This document shows, in pieces, positions 34,145-42,500 of a stretch of DNA of 64,000 nt (its first letter is position 1; each line of letters starts with the position of its first letter). Location: positions 186,001-250,000 of the forward strand of contig NZ_NBDP01000007.1 in NCBI RefSeq assembly GCF_004123845.1, read 5' to 3'. Origin of the DNA: Allobosea sp. Tri-44 (GTDB lineage: Bacteria; Pseudomonadota; Alphaproteobacteria; Rhizobiales; Beijerinckiaceae). Made by a program: the position numbers and the translations under genes. The notes beneath the pieces were generated by a model, which did no database searches, was not told the DNA's origin, and saw nothing but the letters and a program-made list of their open reading frames with translations.

Positions 34145-35131
34145 TCAGGCTGCCTGGCCGCTCGCGACCTGGCCCGCCTCCCAGCCGAGGATGGCGCGCT
34201 TGCGCGTCAATCCCCAATGGTAGCCGGTGAGCGCGCCGGACTTGCCGATGACGCGGTGGCAGGGAACGACGAAGGAGATCGGGTTCTTGCCGACCGCCGC
34301 GCCGACTGCGCGCGCCGCCGAGGGCTTGCCGATATGACCGGCGACGTCGCCATAGGTGGTGGCGCAGCCGACCGGAATGCGCAGCAACGTCTCCCAGACG
34401 CGGACCTCGAAATCGGTGCCGATCAGCACGACGCGCAGCGGCGTCTGGGGCGACCAGCTGCCGGGCTCGAAGACGCGGGCCGCATAGGGTTTCGTTGCCT
34501 GCGGATCGAAACGGTAATCCGCATGCGGCCAGCGCCGCATCATGTCGGCGAGCGCCTCGGCCCGGCCGCCGATGACCTTGCCACCGTCGAGGCTGTTCGA
34601 GACCCAGCCGAGGCCGGCAAGACCACGCTCGGTCACCACCACCAGCGCTTCGCCGAAGGGCGAGGTGTGGAAGCCATAAGACAGTCGCAAGCCCTCGCCG
34701 CCGGTCTTCCATTCACCCGGCGACATCGCCTCATGGGTGACGAAGAGGTCGTGCAGACGGCTCGGCCCGGAGAGCCCGACTTCGAAGCTGGTGTCGAGGA
34801 TGCTGGCGGACGAGGCCAGCAGGCCCTTGGCGTTGTCGAGCGTGATCGCCTGCAGGAAGGCCTTGGGCGTCAGCCCGCACCAGCGGCGGAACAGGTGATG
34901 CACGTCGGTCGGGGTCGCGCCGGCCGCGTCGGCGATCGCCTCGATCGTCGGCTGCTGGCGCCAGTTGTTGGTGATGTAGGAGAGAATGCGACGCACTGTA
35001 TCGTAGTCCGAGCCGGGCGCGGCCGCCGGAAAATCGGCCTCCGAAGGCATGGCTTCGGCGGCGCGGGCGAGCACGGCATTGGAGACGGTGATCGGTTTCA
35101 TCGCAGTTCGGAAGCTGGAGTGAGCGTTCAT
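34145..35131 (-). CDS. ada: Ada-like protein: AraC helix-turn-helix fused to O6-methylguanine-DNA methyltransferase
   Basis: Repairs O6-alkylguanine by moving the alkyl group to its own cysteine. It has 328 residues. Residues about 40-140 are an AraC-type DNA-binding domain (RRILSYITNNWRQQPTIEAIADAAG... FRRWCGLTPKAFLQAITLDNAKGLL). The C-terminal part is the methyltransferase with the active site VVPCHRVIG (Cys291), the arginine-finger helix RVWETLLRIPVGCATTYGDVA, and YHWGLTRKRAILGWE. The N-terminal four-cysteine zinc domain of E. coli Ada, which repairs phosphotriesters and triggers induction, is missing, so it may not sense damage in the same way. Confidence 0.9.
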   Translation of the reverse strand: MNAHSSFRTAMKPITVSNAVLARAAEAMPSEADFPAAAPGSDYDTVRRILSYITNNWRQQPTIEAIADAAGATPTDVHHLFRRWCGLTPKAFLQAITLDNAKGLLASSASILDTSFEVGLSGPSRLHDLFVTHEAMSPGEWKTGGEGLRLSYGFHTSPFGEALVVVTERGLAGLGWVSNSLDGGKVIGGRAEALADMMRRWPHADYRFDPQATKPYAARVFEPGSWSPQTPLRVVLIGTDFEVRVWETLLRIPVGCATTYGDVAGHIGKPSAARAVGAAVGKNPISFVVPCHRVIGKSGALTGYHWGLTRKRAILGWEAGQVASGQAA

Positions 35132-35227
35132 CTGTCTATCCTCGCGATCTGAATCTCATGCTCACGAAGCTAGTCATGTCAGCATGCGTCTCCCACCCGA
35201 AAGCTGACAAGCTCGTCTTCGCCAGCG

Positions 35228-35851
35228 ATGGTGCGTAGAAGTTTGCAGATGACCCGTTCCGCCGATGCCATCGTCTCGCTCTATGAGCGCCATGCCACCG
35301 CCTACGACCAGCAACGCGGCCGGTCGCTGATGGAAGCGCGTTGGCTCGACCGATTTTTGTCGCTGCTGCCGGCAAGCCCTTCGGTGCTCGATATCGGTTG
35401 CGGCATGGGCGAGCCGATCGCAGCGTATCTCATCGCGCGGGATTGCACCGTCACCGGTATCGATTCGTCGGAGCCATTGATCGCGCTCTGCCGTGAGCGC
35501 TTCCCCAAGCAGGCCTGGCAGGTCGCCGACATGCGCTCGCTCGCGCTCGGCCAGCGCTTCGGCGGGCTGATCGCCTGGGACAGCTTCTTCCACCTAGGCC
35601 ATGATGATCAGCGGCGGATGTTCCCGATTTTCCGCGAGCATGCCAGCGATGACGCGGCATTGCTCTTCACCAGCGGGCCGAGCCATGGCGAGGCGATCGG
35701 CATGTTCGAAGGCGAGCCGCTCTATCATGCCAGTCTCGACCCGGCCGAATATCGCGCCCTGCTGGGCGAGAACGGTTTCGCCGTCGTCGATCATGTCGCG
35801 GAGGATGCGAGTTGCGGCGGCCACACCATCTGGCTCGCCCGGTTGCACTGA
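35228..35851 (+). CDS. class I SAM-dependent methyltransferase
   Basis: A methyltransferase of 207 residues with motif I VLDIGCGMGEPIAAYL (SAM-binding). An acidic residue follows beta 2 (VTGIDSSEPLIAL). Motif II/III-like stretches are WQVADMRSLALGQRFGGLIAWDSFFHL and LLFTSGPSHGEAIG. The substrate is unknown and there is no telling neighbour. The start may be at 35228 or at the in-frame ATG 35249, and neither has a strong ribosome site. It runs divergently from the Ada-like gene, with 96 bases between. Confidence 0.85.
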   Translation: MVRRSLQMTRSADAIVSLYERHATAYDQQRGRSLMEARWLDRFLSLLPASPSVLDIGCGMGEPIAAYLIARDCTVTGIDSSEPLIALCRERFPKQAWQVADMRSLALGQRFGGLIAWDSFFHLGHDDQRRMFPIFREHASDDAALLFTSGPSHGEAIGMFEGEPLYHASLDPAEYRALLGENGFAVVDHVAEDASCGGHTIWLARLH

Positions 35852-35858
35852 ATGCGGC

Positions 35859-36386
35859 TCAGGCGGGTAGCCGCCCCGCCAGGAACCGCAACAGCTTCTC
35901 CCGCGTCAGGCGCTGGTTGTTGCGATGCCACTCGTCGCTGGTGAAGAAGACCGGCGAGCTCTCGTCCCAGCCGCTGCAGCTATAATCCGACTGCTCGGCA
36001 AAGAAGGCGACGAACGCCTCACGCGAGCGCCATTCCGCGATCGCCTCGCCCGGATGATGGCCGTCCAGGATGTCGCACAGCTTGACGCCGGCCTCGGTGC
36101 GGATGAGCCCATGGCCACAGAAGTCGCGGTGGAATTCGTGGATCAGGCCCTCGCCGACCGGGCAGGTCATCAGATGATCCCAGACCTGCCCGGCCAGCAC
36201 CGGGCCGAACAAGGCGCGATCGAGCTTGTCGCGTAGCACGAGGCCATAGGCGCGTACCCTCGCTTCACCATCACTGATTTGCGCCACTGAACCTGCGCCG
36301 GGCTTGCGCAGCGTCGCCCGCAAGGCGGCGCCGAGCACGACCACGATCACTGCCAACGCGATCAGCGGGATGATCGTCGCGGCCAT
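35859..36386 (-). CDS. membrane-anchored protein of unknown function
   Basis: 175 residues. The N terminus is a single membrane helix (IIPLIALAVIVVVLGAALRATL), followed by a soluble domain of about 145 residues. This domain is rich in Cys, His and Trp: LMTCPVGEGLIHEFHRDFCGHGLIRTEAGVKLCDILDGHHPGEAIAEWRSREAFVAFFAEQSDYSCSGWDE. No recognised motif is present, and metal or redox binding is only a possibility. It starts two bases after the stop of the DUF2244 gene on the same strand, so the two are one operon. Confidence 0.7.
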   Translation of the reverse strand: MAATIIPLIALAVIVVVLGAALRATLRKPGAGSVAQISDGEARVRAYGLVLRDKLDRALFGPVLAGQVWDHLMTCPVGEGLIHEFHRDFCGHGLIRTEAGVKLCDILDGHHPGEAIAEWRSREAFVAFFAEQSDYSCSGWDESSPVFFTSDEWHRNNQRLTREKLLRFLAGRLPA

Positions 36387-36388
36387 GT

Positions 36389-36916
36389 TCAGGCTGGTTC
36401 GAAATCCGGGCCGCGCTTGGCCTTGGCCAGCGCCGTGCCGAGCGCCTGCGCGAAGCCCTCGCGTTCCTGCGGCGAGAGCGCGGAAGCGACCACGGTCCGC
36501 TGGCCGCGCGAGACCAGCGAAAGCGCGAGCAGGCCGTAATCCTCGTCATCCTCGCGCTCGATCTTCGTCCAGGCGGGATTCGAGCGCCAGATGTTCTCGC
36601 GGCCGTGATGTGAGACCTTGCGCAGCAGCACCTCGAGCGGCGTCACGACGATGCGCTCGAAGGCGCGGGCTGCGTTGAAATTGGCCTTGAAGGCGATGAA
36701 GATCGCGATGATGTCGAGACCGAAGAAGCCGGCGACCGGCCAGGCGCCCAGTACTATGAAGGGGATCGAAGCAGCAAAGCTGACCAGGCAGATCAGCGTC
36801 ATCACGATGCGGAAACCGTCCTGACCGAGCGAGCGATACGGCGTGATCGTCGCGTCGAAGACCGGCCGCTCGGCCGCTTCGGCTGCCGTGTCGCAATCGG
36901 GCTTGCCCAAGGTCAT
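36389..36916 (-). CDS. DUF2244 domain membrane protein
   Basis: 175 residues. It begins with a soluble strand (VFDATITPYRSLGQDGF), followed by two close helices (IVMTLICLVSFAASIPFIVLGAWPVAGFFGLDIIAIFIAFKANF) and a C-terminal domain with FERIVVTPLEVLLRKVSHHGRENIWRSNPAW. This is the DUF2244 pattern. The function is unknown. In many Alphaproteobacteria the gene is next to nth, as here, where the starts are divergent and only 20 bases apart, so the two genes share a promoter region. Confidence 0.85.
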   Translation of the reverse strand: MTLGKPDCDTAAEAAERPVFDATITPYRSLGQDGFRIVMTLICLVSFAASIPFIVLGAWPVAGFFGLDIIAIFIAFKANFNAARAFERIVVTPLEVLLRKVSHHGRENIWRSNPAWTKIEREDDEDYGLLALSLVSRGQRTVVASALSPQEREGFAQALGTALAKAKRGPDFEPA

Positions 36917-36936
36917 CCGCGAATTATAACGCCGCT

Positions 36937-37638
36937 ATGCCCCTGCCGAACAGTCCGAAACGCCGCAGCCCGCCGCCCAAACGGATCACAGATCCGAAAC
37001 CGCGCAGCGCCGCCGAGATCTACGAGATCTTCAGCCGCTTCCGGCAGGCGAGGCCCGAGCCGAAGGGCGAGCTCGACTATACCAACGCCTTCACCTTGCT
37101 GGTCGCCGTCGTGCTCTCGGCACAGGCGACCGATGCCGGCGTCAACAAGGCGACGAAGCAGCTGTTCGAGCTCGCCGATACGCCGCAAAAGATGCTCGCT
37201 CTCGGCGAGGACCGGGTGCGCGAACTGATCAAGACGATCGGGCTCTACCGCAACAAGGCGAAGAACGTCATCGCACTCAGCGAGAAGCTGATCGCGGAAT
37301 TCGGCAGCGAGGTGCCGACCGCGCGCGAGGCGCTGGAGAGCCTGCCCGGCGTCGGCCGGAAGACCGCGAATGTCGTGCTCAACATCGCCTTCGGCGAGAT
37401 CACCCATGCGGTCGACACCCATGTCTTCCGCGTCGCCAACCGCCTGCGCATCGCGCCCGGCAAGAACGTGCTGCAGGTCGAGCTCGGCCTGGAAAAGGCT
37501 GTGCCGGCCGAGTTCGGCCGGCACGCGCATCACTGGCTGATCCTGCACGGACGCTACACCTGCAAGGCGCTGCGTCCGGCCTGCGAGACCTGCGTCGTCG
37601 CCGATCTCTGCGATTCCGCGGACAAGCGGATCGCCTAG
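36937..37638 (+). CDS. nth: endonuclease III
   Basis: A base-excision-repair DNA glycosylase/AP lyase that removes oxidised pyrimidines, 233 residues. The helix-hairpin-helix region LESLPGVGRKTANVVLN carries the catalytic Lys142, and AVDTHVFRVANRL carries Asp160. The [4Fe-4S] cluster ligands Cys209, Cys216, Cys219 and Cys225 have the exact C-x6-C-x2-C-x5-C spacing. The first 20 residues are a Pro/Lys/Arg-rich extension typical of the alphaproteobacterial form. It runs divergently from DUF2244 and ends eight bases before a convergent Bug gene. Confidence 0.96.
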   Translation: MPLPNSPKRRSPPPKRITDPKPRSAAEIYEIFSRFRQARPEPKGELDYTNAFTLLVAVVLSAQATDAGVNKATKQLFELADTPQKMLALGEDRVRELIKTIGLYRNKAKNVIALSEKLIAEFGSEVPTAREALESLPGVGRKTANVVLNIAFGEITHAVDTHVFRVANRLRIAPGKNVLQVELGLEKAVPAEFGRHAHHWLILHGRYTCKALRPACETCVVADLCDSADKRIA

Positions 37639-37645
37639 AACGCCG

Positions 37646-38632
37646 TCAATTAATGGCGAGTCGGGCCTGCTTGATAATCCCGGCCCAGCGGCGTGACTCG
37701 GCCTCCATCATCGCGGCGAATTCCTCGGGCCTGTTGCCGATCGGCTCAGCGCCCTCATTCTCCAGGCGCTCGCGGATCAATGCGCTGTTGATGGTATCAA
37801 CCGTGGCCTGGCGCAGCTTGGCGGTGACATCCTTCGGCGTGCCCTTGGGCACGACGAAGCCGTACCAGGCCGTCGCCTCATAGTCCGCCCAGCCGCTTTC
37901 GGCGACCGACGGTACCTCCGGGAAGAGCTTGGCGCGAGCCTTGCCGGTCACCGCCAGCGCCCGGACCTTGCCGCCATGGATCAGGCCGAGCACCGACGGC
38001 ACGGTGGTGATCATGAAGTCGCTGTTGCCGGCGAGCAGGTCGGTCAGCGCCGGCCCGGCGCCGCGATAGGGCACGTGCACGGCCTCGAACTGCGTGGTCT
38101 GCGCCAGCAGCACCGTCGCGAGATGGCTGGCGGAACCGTTGCCGGCAGAGCCATAGGTCAGCTTGCCGGCATTCTTCTGGGCGTGGCCGACGAGTTCGGC
38201 CAGCGTCTTGTGCGGCGAGTTTGGCGAGACCACCACGACGAGCGGCGCGGCCGAGATCAGTGTCAGCGGGTCGAAGGCGGTGAGTGGATCGACCCGGACA
38301 TTCTTGAACAGATGCGGGTTGACCACCATCGGGCCCTGATTGGCCATCAGCACGGTGTAGCCGTCTGGCGAGGCTGCAGCCGCCTGGGCGGTGGCGAGAT
38401 TGCCACCGGCCGAGCCGTTGTTCTCGACCACCAGCGACTGGCCGAGTCGCTCGCCGACACCCTGCGCGACGAGGCGCGCGATCGCATCCGTGCCGCCGCC
38501 GGCGGCATAGGGCACCAGCAGCTTCATCGGCCGGTCCGGGAAGGCGGCCTGGGCGTGCGCGAACTCAGGCAGACAGGTGCTGGCCGTGGCGGCCGCGATC
38601 AGGCTGCAGAGATGGCGGCGCGTGATCGTCAT
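37646..38632 (-). CDS. tripartite tricarboxylate transporter substrate-binding protein (Bug/TctC family)
   Basis: A second Bug-type periplasmic binding protein, 328 residues. The export signal TRRHLCSLIAAATASTCLPEFAHAQ has twin arginines and a Cys inside the hydrophobic part. Motifs are LLVPYAAGGGTDAIARLVA, VVENNGSAGGNLATAQAA, VPYRGAGPALTDLLAGNSDFM and ESGWADYEATAWYGFVVP. Its ATG lies inside the end of the prpF-like gene (68-base overlap) with GGGAGGAG ten bases upstream. The two are therefore translated from one message. With the divergent LysR gene this suggests uptake and use of a di- or tricarboxylate or an aromatic-acid intermediate. Confidence 0.9.
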   Translation of the reverse strand: MTITRRHLCSLIAAATASTCLPEFAHAQAAFPDRPMKLLVPYAAGGGTDAIARLVAQGVGERLGQSLVVENNGSAGGNLATAQAAAASPDGYTVLMANQGPMVVNPHLFKNVRVDPLTAFDPLTLISAAPLVVVVSPNSPHKTLAELVGHAQKNAGKLTYGSAGNGSASHLATVLLAQTTQFEAVHVPYRGAGPALTDLLAGNSDFMITTVPSVLGLIHGGKVRALAVTGKARAKLFPEVPSVAESGWADYEATAWYGFVVPKGTPKDVTAKLRQATVDTINSALIRERLENEGAEPIGNRPEEFAAMMEAESRRWAGIIKQARLAIN

Positions 38633-39776
38633 GGGTCAGTTCTCCTCCCGTTTCCGCCCTCTCTGCAAGCGCGAGGATCGTGCTTGCGGGGACGATGACG
38701 TTTCCTTCGAAAATACGGCGCGCGGTACGCACCAGGCTCGCGCGGGTCACCTGACCGGCAGCGTCGAGCGAAAGATCGACCTGAATGGCGCCGCTCGGGT
38801 GCTCGATCGTGACCAGCGAGCCGGTCTCTAGGCTCAGCATCTCCGCGGCGACGCTGCCGGCGATGCGGCTCGCCGCAGCGACGCAGAGCGCACCGGTGAC
38901 GGCGTGGCTGCGATGGCAGCGATCCGGGGTGAAATAGCGCGAGGTCAGGCTGCCGCCGCGACGCGCGGGCGAGAGCACCCCGACCTTGGGAATGACGCGG
39001 CCGGCGACATCGCCGAGCCCCATGCGGCGTCCGGCCTCGCGGCGCAGTTGCTCCAGTCGCGAGAGCATAGTGGTATTTGCATCGAGCTCGGCCGGCGTCT
39101 CGTCGCCAGCGAGGCCAAGATCAGCGGCGCGTAGCAGCAGCATCGGCGTGGCGTAGTCGATCAGCGTCACCGGGACGCCGTCGATCTCCTCGCGGGCGGT
39201 GCCGGTCGGCAGCAATGCGCCGGTCTTGGAGCCGACGGCTTGCAGGAAGCCCAGCCTGATCGGGGCGGCCGTGCCGGCAACGCCGTCGATCGCGGTTGCG
39301 CCGTCATAGGCGACGACGCCGCCCGGCGTCATCACGGCAGCCTCGATCAGCGCGCCGGTGTTGCGGTTGTGGATGCGCACGATCGTCTCGCCATCGGCCG
39401 CCGGCACCAGGCCGGCCTCGATCGCAAAGGGACCGACGGCGGAGAGCATGTTGCCGCAATTCGGACTGAGATCGACATGGGCGCGCTCGACCGCGACCTG
39501 GGCGAAGAGATAGTCGACATCGGCATCGGGCCGGCTGGAACGGCTGACGATCGCGACCTTGCTGGTCAGCGAATTGCCGCCGCCCAGCCCGTCGAGCTGC
39601 AGCAGATGCGGCGAGCCCATCGCGGCGAGCAGCACGCGATCACGCGCCGCCGGATCGCTCGGCAGGTCGCTTTCCAGGAAGAACGGGCCGCGCGAGGTGC
39701 CGCCGCGCATCAGCACGCAGGGGATGCGCAGGGCCTGAGCATGCGGAAGCTGGAAGGGAGCGGACAAGGGCGTCAC
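38565..39776 (-). CDS. PrpF-family isomerase (4-oxalomesaconate tautomerase-like)
   Basis: 403 residues of the PrpF/diaminopimelate-epimerase fold. It begins IPCVLMRGGTSRGPFFLESDLP and has LDGLGGGNSLTSKVAIV, the catalytic-type cysteine in LSPNCGNMLSAVGPFAIEAGLV, IRIHNRNTGALIEA-type VRIHNRNTGALIEA, and RCHRSHAVTGALCVAAASRI. Known members are methylaconitate isomerase PrpF and 4-oxalomesaconate tautomerase GalD of gallate breakdown. No acnD or prpC is nearby. The divergent LysR regulator resembles the context of gal-type catabolic genes, so the tautomerase role is favoured but unproven. The last 68 bases overlap the Bug gene. Confidence 0.82.
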   Translation of the reverse strand: MTPLSAPFQLPHAQALRIPCVLMRGGTSRGPFFLESDLPSDPAARDRVLLAAMGSPHLLQLDGLGGGNSLTSKVAIVSRSSRPDADVDYLFAQVAVERAHVDLSPNCGNMLSAVGPFAIEAGLVPAADGETIVRIHNRNTGALIEAAVMTPGGVVAYDGATAIDGVAGTAAPIRLGFLQAVGSKTGALLPTGTAREEIDGVPVTLIDYATPMLLLRAADLGLAGDETPAELDANTTMLSRLEQLRREAGRRMGLGDVAGRVIPKVGVLSPARRGGSLTSRYFTPDRCHRSHAVTGALCVAAASRIAGSVAAEMLSLETGSLVTIEHPSGAIQVDLSLDAAGQVTRASLVRTARRIFEGNVIVPASTILALAERAETGGELTHDDHAPPSLQPDRGRHGQHLSA

Positions 39777-39852
39777 CCGGCGATTGCGATGCCCTCTCTT
39801 CTCAAATCGAATAATCGCTGTGAAATGCAGAGATCGACGCTATTGATACGTC

Positions 39853-40767
39853 ATGAGCATCAATTTCGAAGCCCTCGACCTGCGTGCCTTCATCTCGGTC
39901 GTCGAGCTCGGCGGCTTCCACCGCGCCGCCGAGGCACTCAACATGTCCCAGCCGGCGCTGAGCCGCCGCATCCAGCGCCTGGAAAGCGCGGTCGGAGCGG
40001 CATTGCTGGAGCGCACGACGCGCCGGGTCGCGCTGACCATGGTCGGGCGCGAGATGCTGCCTTTGGTCCGGCGCATGCTCGACGAGTTCGACAGCTCGAT
40101 CTTCGCGATGCGCGATCTCGGCAGCCGCCGCGCCGGGCAGATCGCCCTCGCCTGCGTGCCCACGGCCGCCTTCTACTTCCTGCCCTCGGTGATCGCGCGC
40201 TTTCAGGCACAGTATCCGAACATCCGCTTCCGCATCCTCGACCTTTCGGCCAATGACGGGCTGGAAGCGGTGGCGCGCGGCGAGGTCGAATTCGGCATCA
40301 ACCTGATCGGCGGCTCCGATGCCGAGCTCAGCTTCGAGCCGCTGATCGACGACCCGTTCGTGCTGGCCTGCCGGCACGACCATGCGCTCGCTTCAAAATC
40401 GACCCTGGGCTGGGGCGATCTTCAAGATCACCCACTGGTCACCGTCAGCCGCAGCAGCGGCAACCGCGCCATCCTCGACGCAGCGCTAGTCAAGGTTGGG
40501 GTCAGGCTCGACTGGTCGTTCGAGGTGACGCACCTTTCGACCTCGCTCGGCCTGGTCGAGGCGGGCCTCGGCATCTCGGTGCTGCCGAAGCTGGCGACGC
40601 CGGGCGAGAACCACCCGATCATCGTGACCCGGCCGATCCGCGATCCCGAGGTCTCCCGCACCATCGGCGTGGTCAGGCGCCGCGGCGTCAAGCTGGCGCC
40701 GGCGGCGGAACGCTTCCTGGAGATGCTGCTCGGAACCTGGCGCGGGCCCCTACTCGCTTCAGAGTGA
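39853..40767 (+). CDS. LysR-family transcription regulator
   Basis: 304 residues. The N-terminal winged helix reads FEALDLRAFISVVELGGFHRAAEALNMSQPALSRRIQRLESAVGAALLERTTRRVALTMVGREML. The effector domain starts RAGQIALACVPTAAFYFLP. It ends with LGISVLPKLATP and the typical trailing helix. It faces the prpF-like/Bug operon across 76 bases (39777-39852), so it most likely activates that operon when its substrate is present. AAATCGAATAATCG-like A/T-rich DNA lies in the gap, but no exact operator was fixed. Confidence 0.92.
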   Translation: MSINFEALDLRAFISVVELGGFHRAAEALNMSQPALSRRIQRLESAVGAALLERTTRRVALTMVGREMLPLVRRMLDEFDSSIFAMRDLGSRRAGQIALACVPTAAFYFLPSVIARFQAQYPNIRFRILDLSANDGLEAVARGEVEFGINLIGGSDAELSFEPLIDDPFVLACRHDHALASKSTLGWGDLQDHPLVTVSRSSGNRAILDAALVKVGVRLDWSFEVTHLSTSLGLVEAGLGISVLPKLATPGENHPIIVTRPIRDPEVSRTIGVVRRRGVKLAPAAERFLEMLLGTWRGPLLASE

Positions 40768-40770
40768 AGT

Positions 40771-41568
40771 TCAGCCGAAGACCCAGAGCCCGGCGAGACC
40801 GGCCGAGCCGACGATGATCCGCCACCAGGCGAAGGGGGCAAAGCCCCGCTTCGAGACGAAATCAAGGAAGCTGCGGACCACGATCAGCGCCGAGATGAAG
40901 GCGGTGACGAAGCCGACGCCGATGAGGGCGACGTCGTTCGTCGTCAGCTCCTTGTAGTTCTTGAGCAGATCATAGGCGAAGGCGCCGGCCATGGTCGGCA
41001 TAGCCAGGAAGAAGGAGAACTCGGCCGCGGCCCGCTTGTCGGCGCCGAGCAGCATGGCGCCCACGATGGTCGAGCCGGAGCGCGAGACGCCCGGCACCAT
41101 GGCAAGGCACTGGATGAAGCCAATTTTGAGATACATCAGCAGTGGGAACTTCGTGGCGTCGTGGTGCTTCACCTCGAGTTCCAACTCGTCGACGACGAGG
41201 AGAACGAGACCGCCGGCGATCAGCGTGCAGCAGACCAGGAAGGGGTTGAACAGCACGCCCTTGATGAAGCCGTGCGCGAGCGCGCCGATCACCGCCGCCG
41301 GCAGGAAGGCGACGAGCACGCCGAGGACGAAGCGGCGGGCGGACGGATCGGTGCGCAGGCGCAGGGCGATATCGAGCAGGCGACGGAAATAGACCAGCAA
41401 GATCGCCAGGATCGCGCCGAGCTGAACCAGGATCTCGAAGGCCTTGCCCTTGGATTCGAAGCCGAGGAAATGCCCGAGCAGCAGCAGATGCCCCGTCGAG
41501 GACACCGGCAGGAATTCGGTCAGCCCCTCGACCACGCCGAGCACGGCGGCGACAAGAAGGTCATGCAT
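40771..41568 (-). CDS. uppP: undecaprenyl-diphosphatase
   Basis: An integral membrane enzyme that recycles undecaprenyl diphosphate to the monophosphate carrier for peptidoglycan and polysaccharide synthesis. It also gives bacitracin resistance. It has 265 residues with about eight helices. The signature sequences are [23 protein letters not shown] and [22 protein letters not shown] 41568 is preceded by AAGGA at seven bases. It is convergent with the LysR gene and divergent from the fzlA-like gene, an order seen in other Rhizobiales. Confidence 0.95.
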   Translation of the reverse strand: MHDLLVAAVLGVVEGLTEFLPVSSTGHLLLLGHFLGFESKGKAFEILVQLGAILAILLVYFRRLLDIALRLRTDPSARRFVLGVLVAFLPAAVIGALAHGFIKGVLFNPFLVCCTLIAGGLVLLVVDELELEVKHHDATKFPLLMYLKIGFIQCLAMVPGVSRSGSTIVGAMLLGADKRAAAEFSFFLAMPTMAGAFAYDLLKNYKELTTNDVALIGVGFVTAFISALIVVRSFLDFVSKRGFAPFAWWRIIVGSAGLAGLWVFG

Positions 41569-41807
41569 GGGAGGGTCCTTCCGAGCCTTGCTGGTGCGGC
41601 GCAACAAAAGCGCGCCGAACGCGTTAAAGCTATGGCGCACGGTCTTTGCAAATTGGTTACCAGACCGGCAAGGATTTCGGCGCAAATCGCCCCTTTTCCC
41701 GGTCCTGGGTTGTGAGGCTTAGCCGGCAGGCCTATACGGGGGCGCTCTATTGCGCTGCACTAGGCGCCTGCTTCCCCCGCCGAACCTCCCATTTTTCCAG
41801 CAGTTCG

Positions 41808-42500
41808 ATGGCCACGCTTCACCATTACTCACTTTGCCCGCATTCGCGTTTCATCCGGCTCGCGCTCGGCGAGTTCGGCCTCGATGCCGCGCTGGTGGAG
41901 GAACGCGTCTGGGAACGGCGGCGGGAATTCCTCGAGCTCAATCCGGCAGGCACGACCCCCGTCCTGCGCGAAGACAGCGGGCTTGTCATTCCGGGCCCCG
42001 GACCGATCGCCGAATATCTCGACGAGACGCGCGGGCTGGCGCTGGGCGAGCGGCGCCTGCTCCCCGAGGGGCCGGGCGGCCGGATCGAAGTGCGTCGGCT
42101 GCTCGACTGGTTCAACATCAAGTTCAATGAGGAGATCACCGCCCCGCTCGTGCTCGAGAAGGTGATGAAGCGCTTCATGAACCGGGACGAGGGCGGCGGC
42201 CCACCGGAAATGAGTGCGATCCGCGCGGCGCGCGGCAATGTGCGCTATCATCTGCGCTACGTCGCCTGGCTGACGGCGAAACGGAACTGGCTCGCCGGCG
42301 ATAATCTGAGCTATGCCGATCTCGCCGCGGCGGCGCATCTGTCTTGCGTCGACTATCTCGGCGACGTGCCCTGGGACGAGGATGAGGCTGCCCGCGCATG
42401 GTATGCGAGGATCAAGTCCAGACCGAGCTTCCGGCCGCTGCTGAGCGACCGGATTCCCGGAATGGCGCCCTCAGCCCATTACGACGACCTGGACTTCTGA
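41808..42500 (+). CDS. fzlA: GST-family protein, FzlA-like (FtsZ-binding division protein)
   Basis: A GST-fold protein of 230 residues. The N-terminal part is LHHYSLCPHSRFIRLALGEFGLDAALVEERVWERRREFLELNPAGTTPVLREDSGLVIPGPGPIAEYLDE. The helical part has LLDWFNIKFNEEITAPLVLEKVMKRFM and GDNLSYADLAAAAHLSC. The C terminus is SFRPLLSDRIPGMAPSAHYDDLDF. The conserved tail and the position between uppP and queG fit FzlA, which binds FtsZ filaments and couples constriction to wall synthesis in Caulobacter and relatives. A plain GST role cannot be excluded. Its stop overlaps the probable start of queG. Confidence 0.65.
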   Translation: MATLHHYSLCPHSRFIRLALGEFGLDAALVEERVWERRREFLELNPAGTTPVLREDSGLVIPGPGPIAEYLDETRGLALGERRLLPEGPGGRIEVRRLLDWFNIKFNEEITAPLVLEKVMKRFMNRDEGGGPPEMSAIRAARGNVRYHLRYVAWLTAKRNWLAGDNLSYADLAAAAHLSCVDYLGDVPWDEDEAARAWYARIKSRPSFRPLLSDRIPGMAPSAHYDDLDF

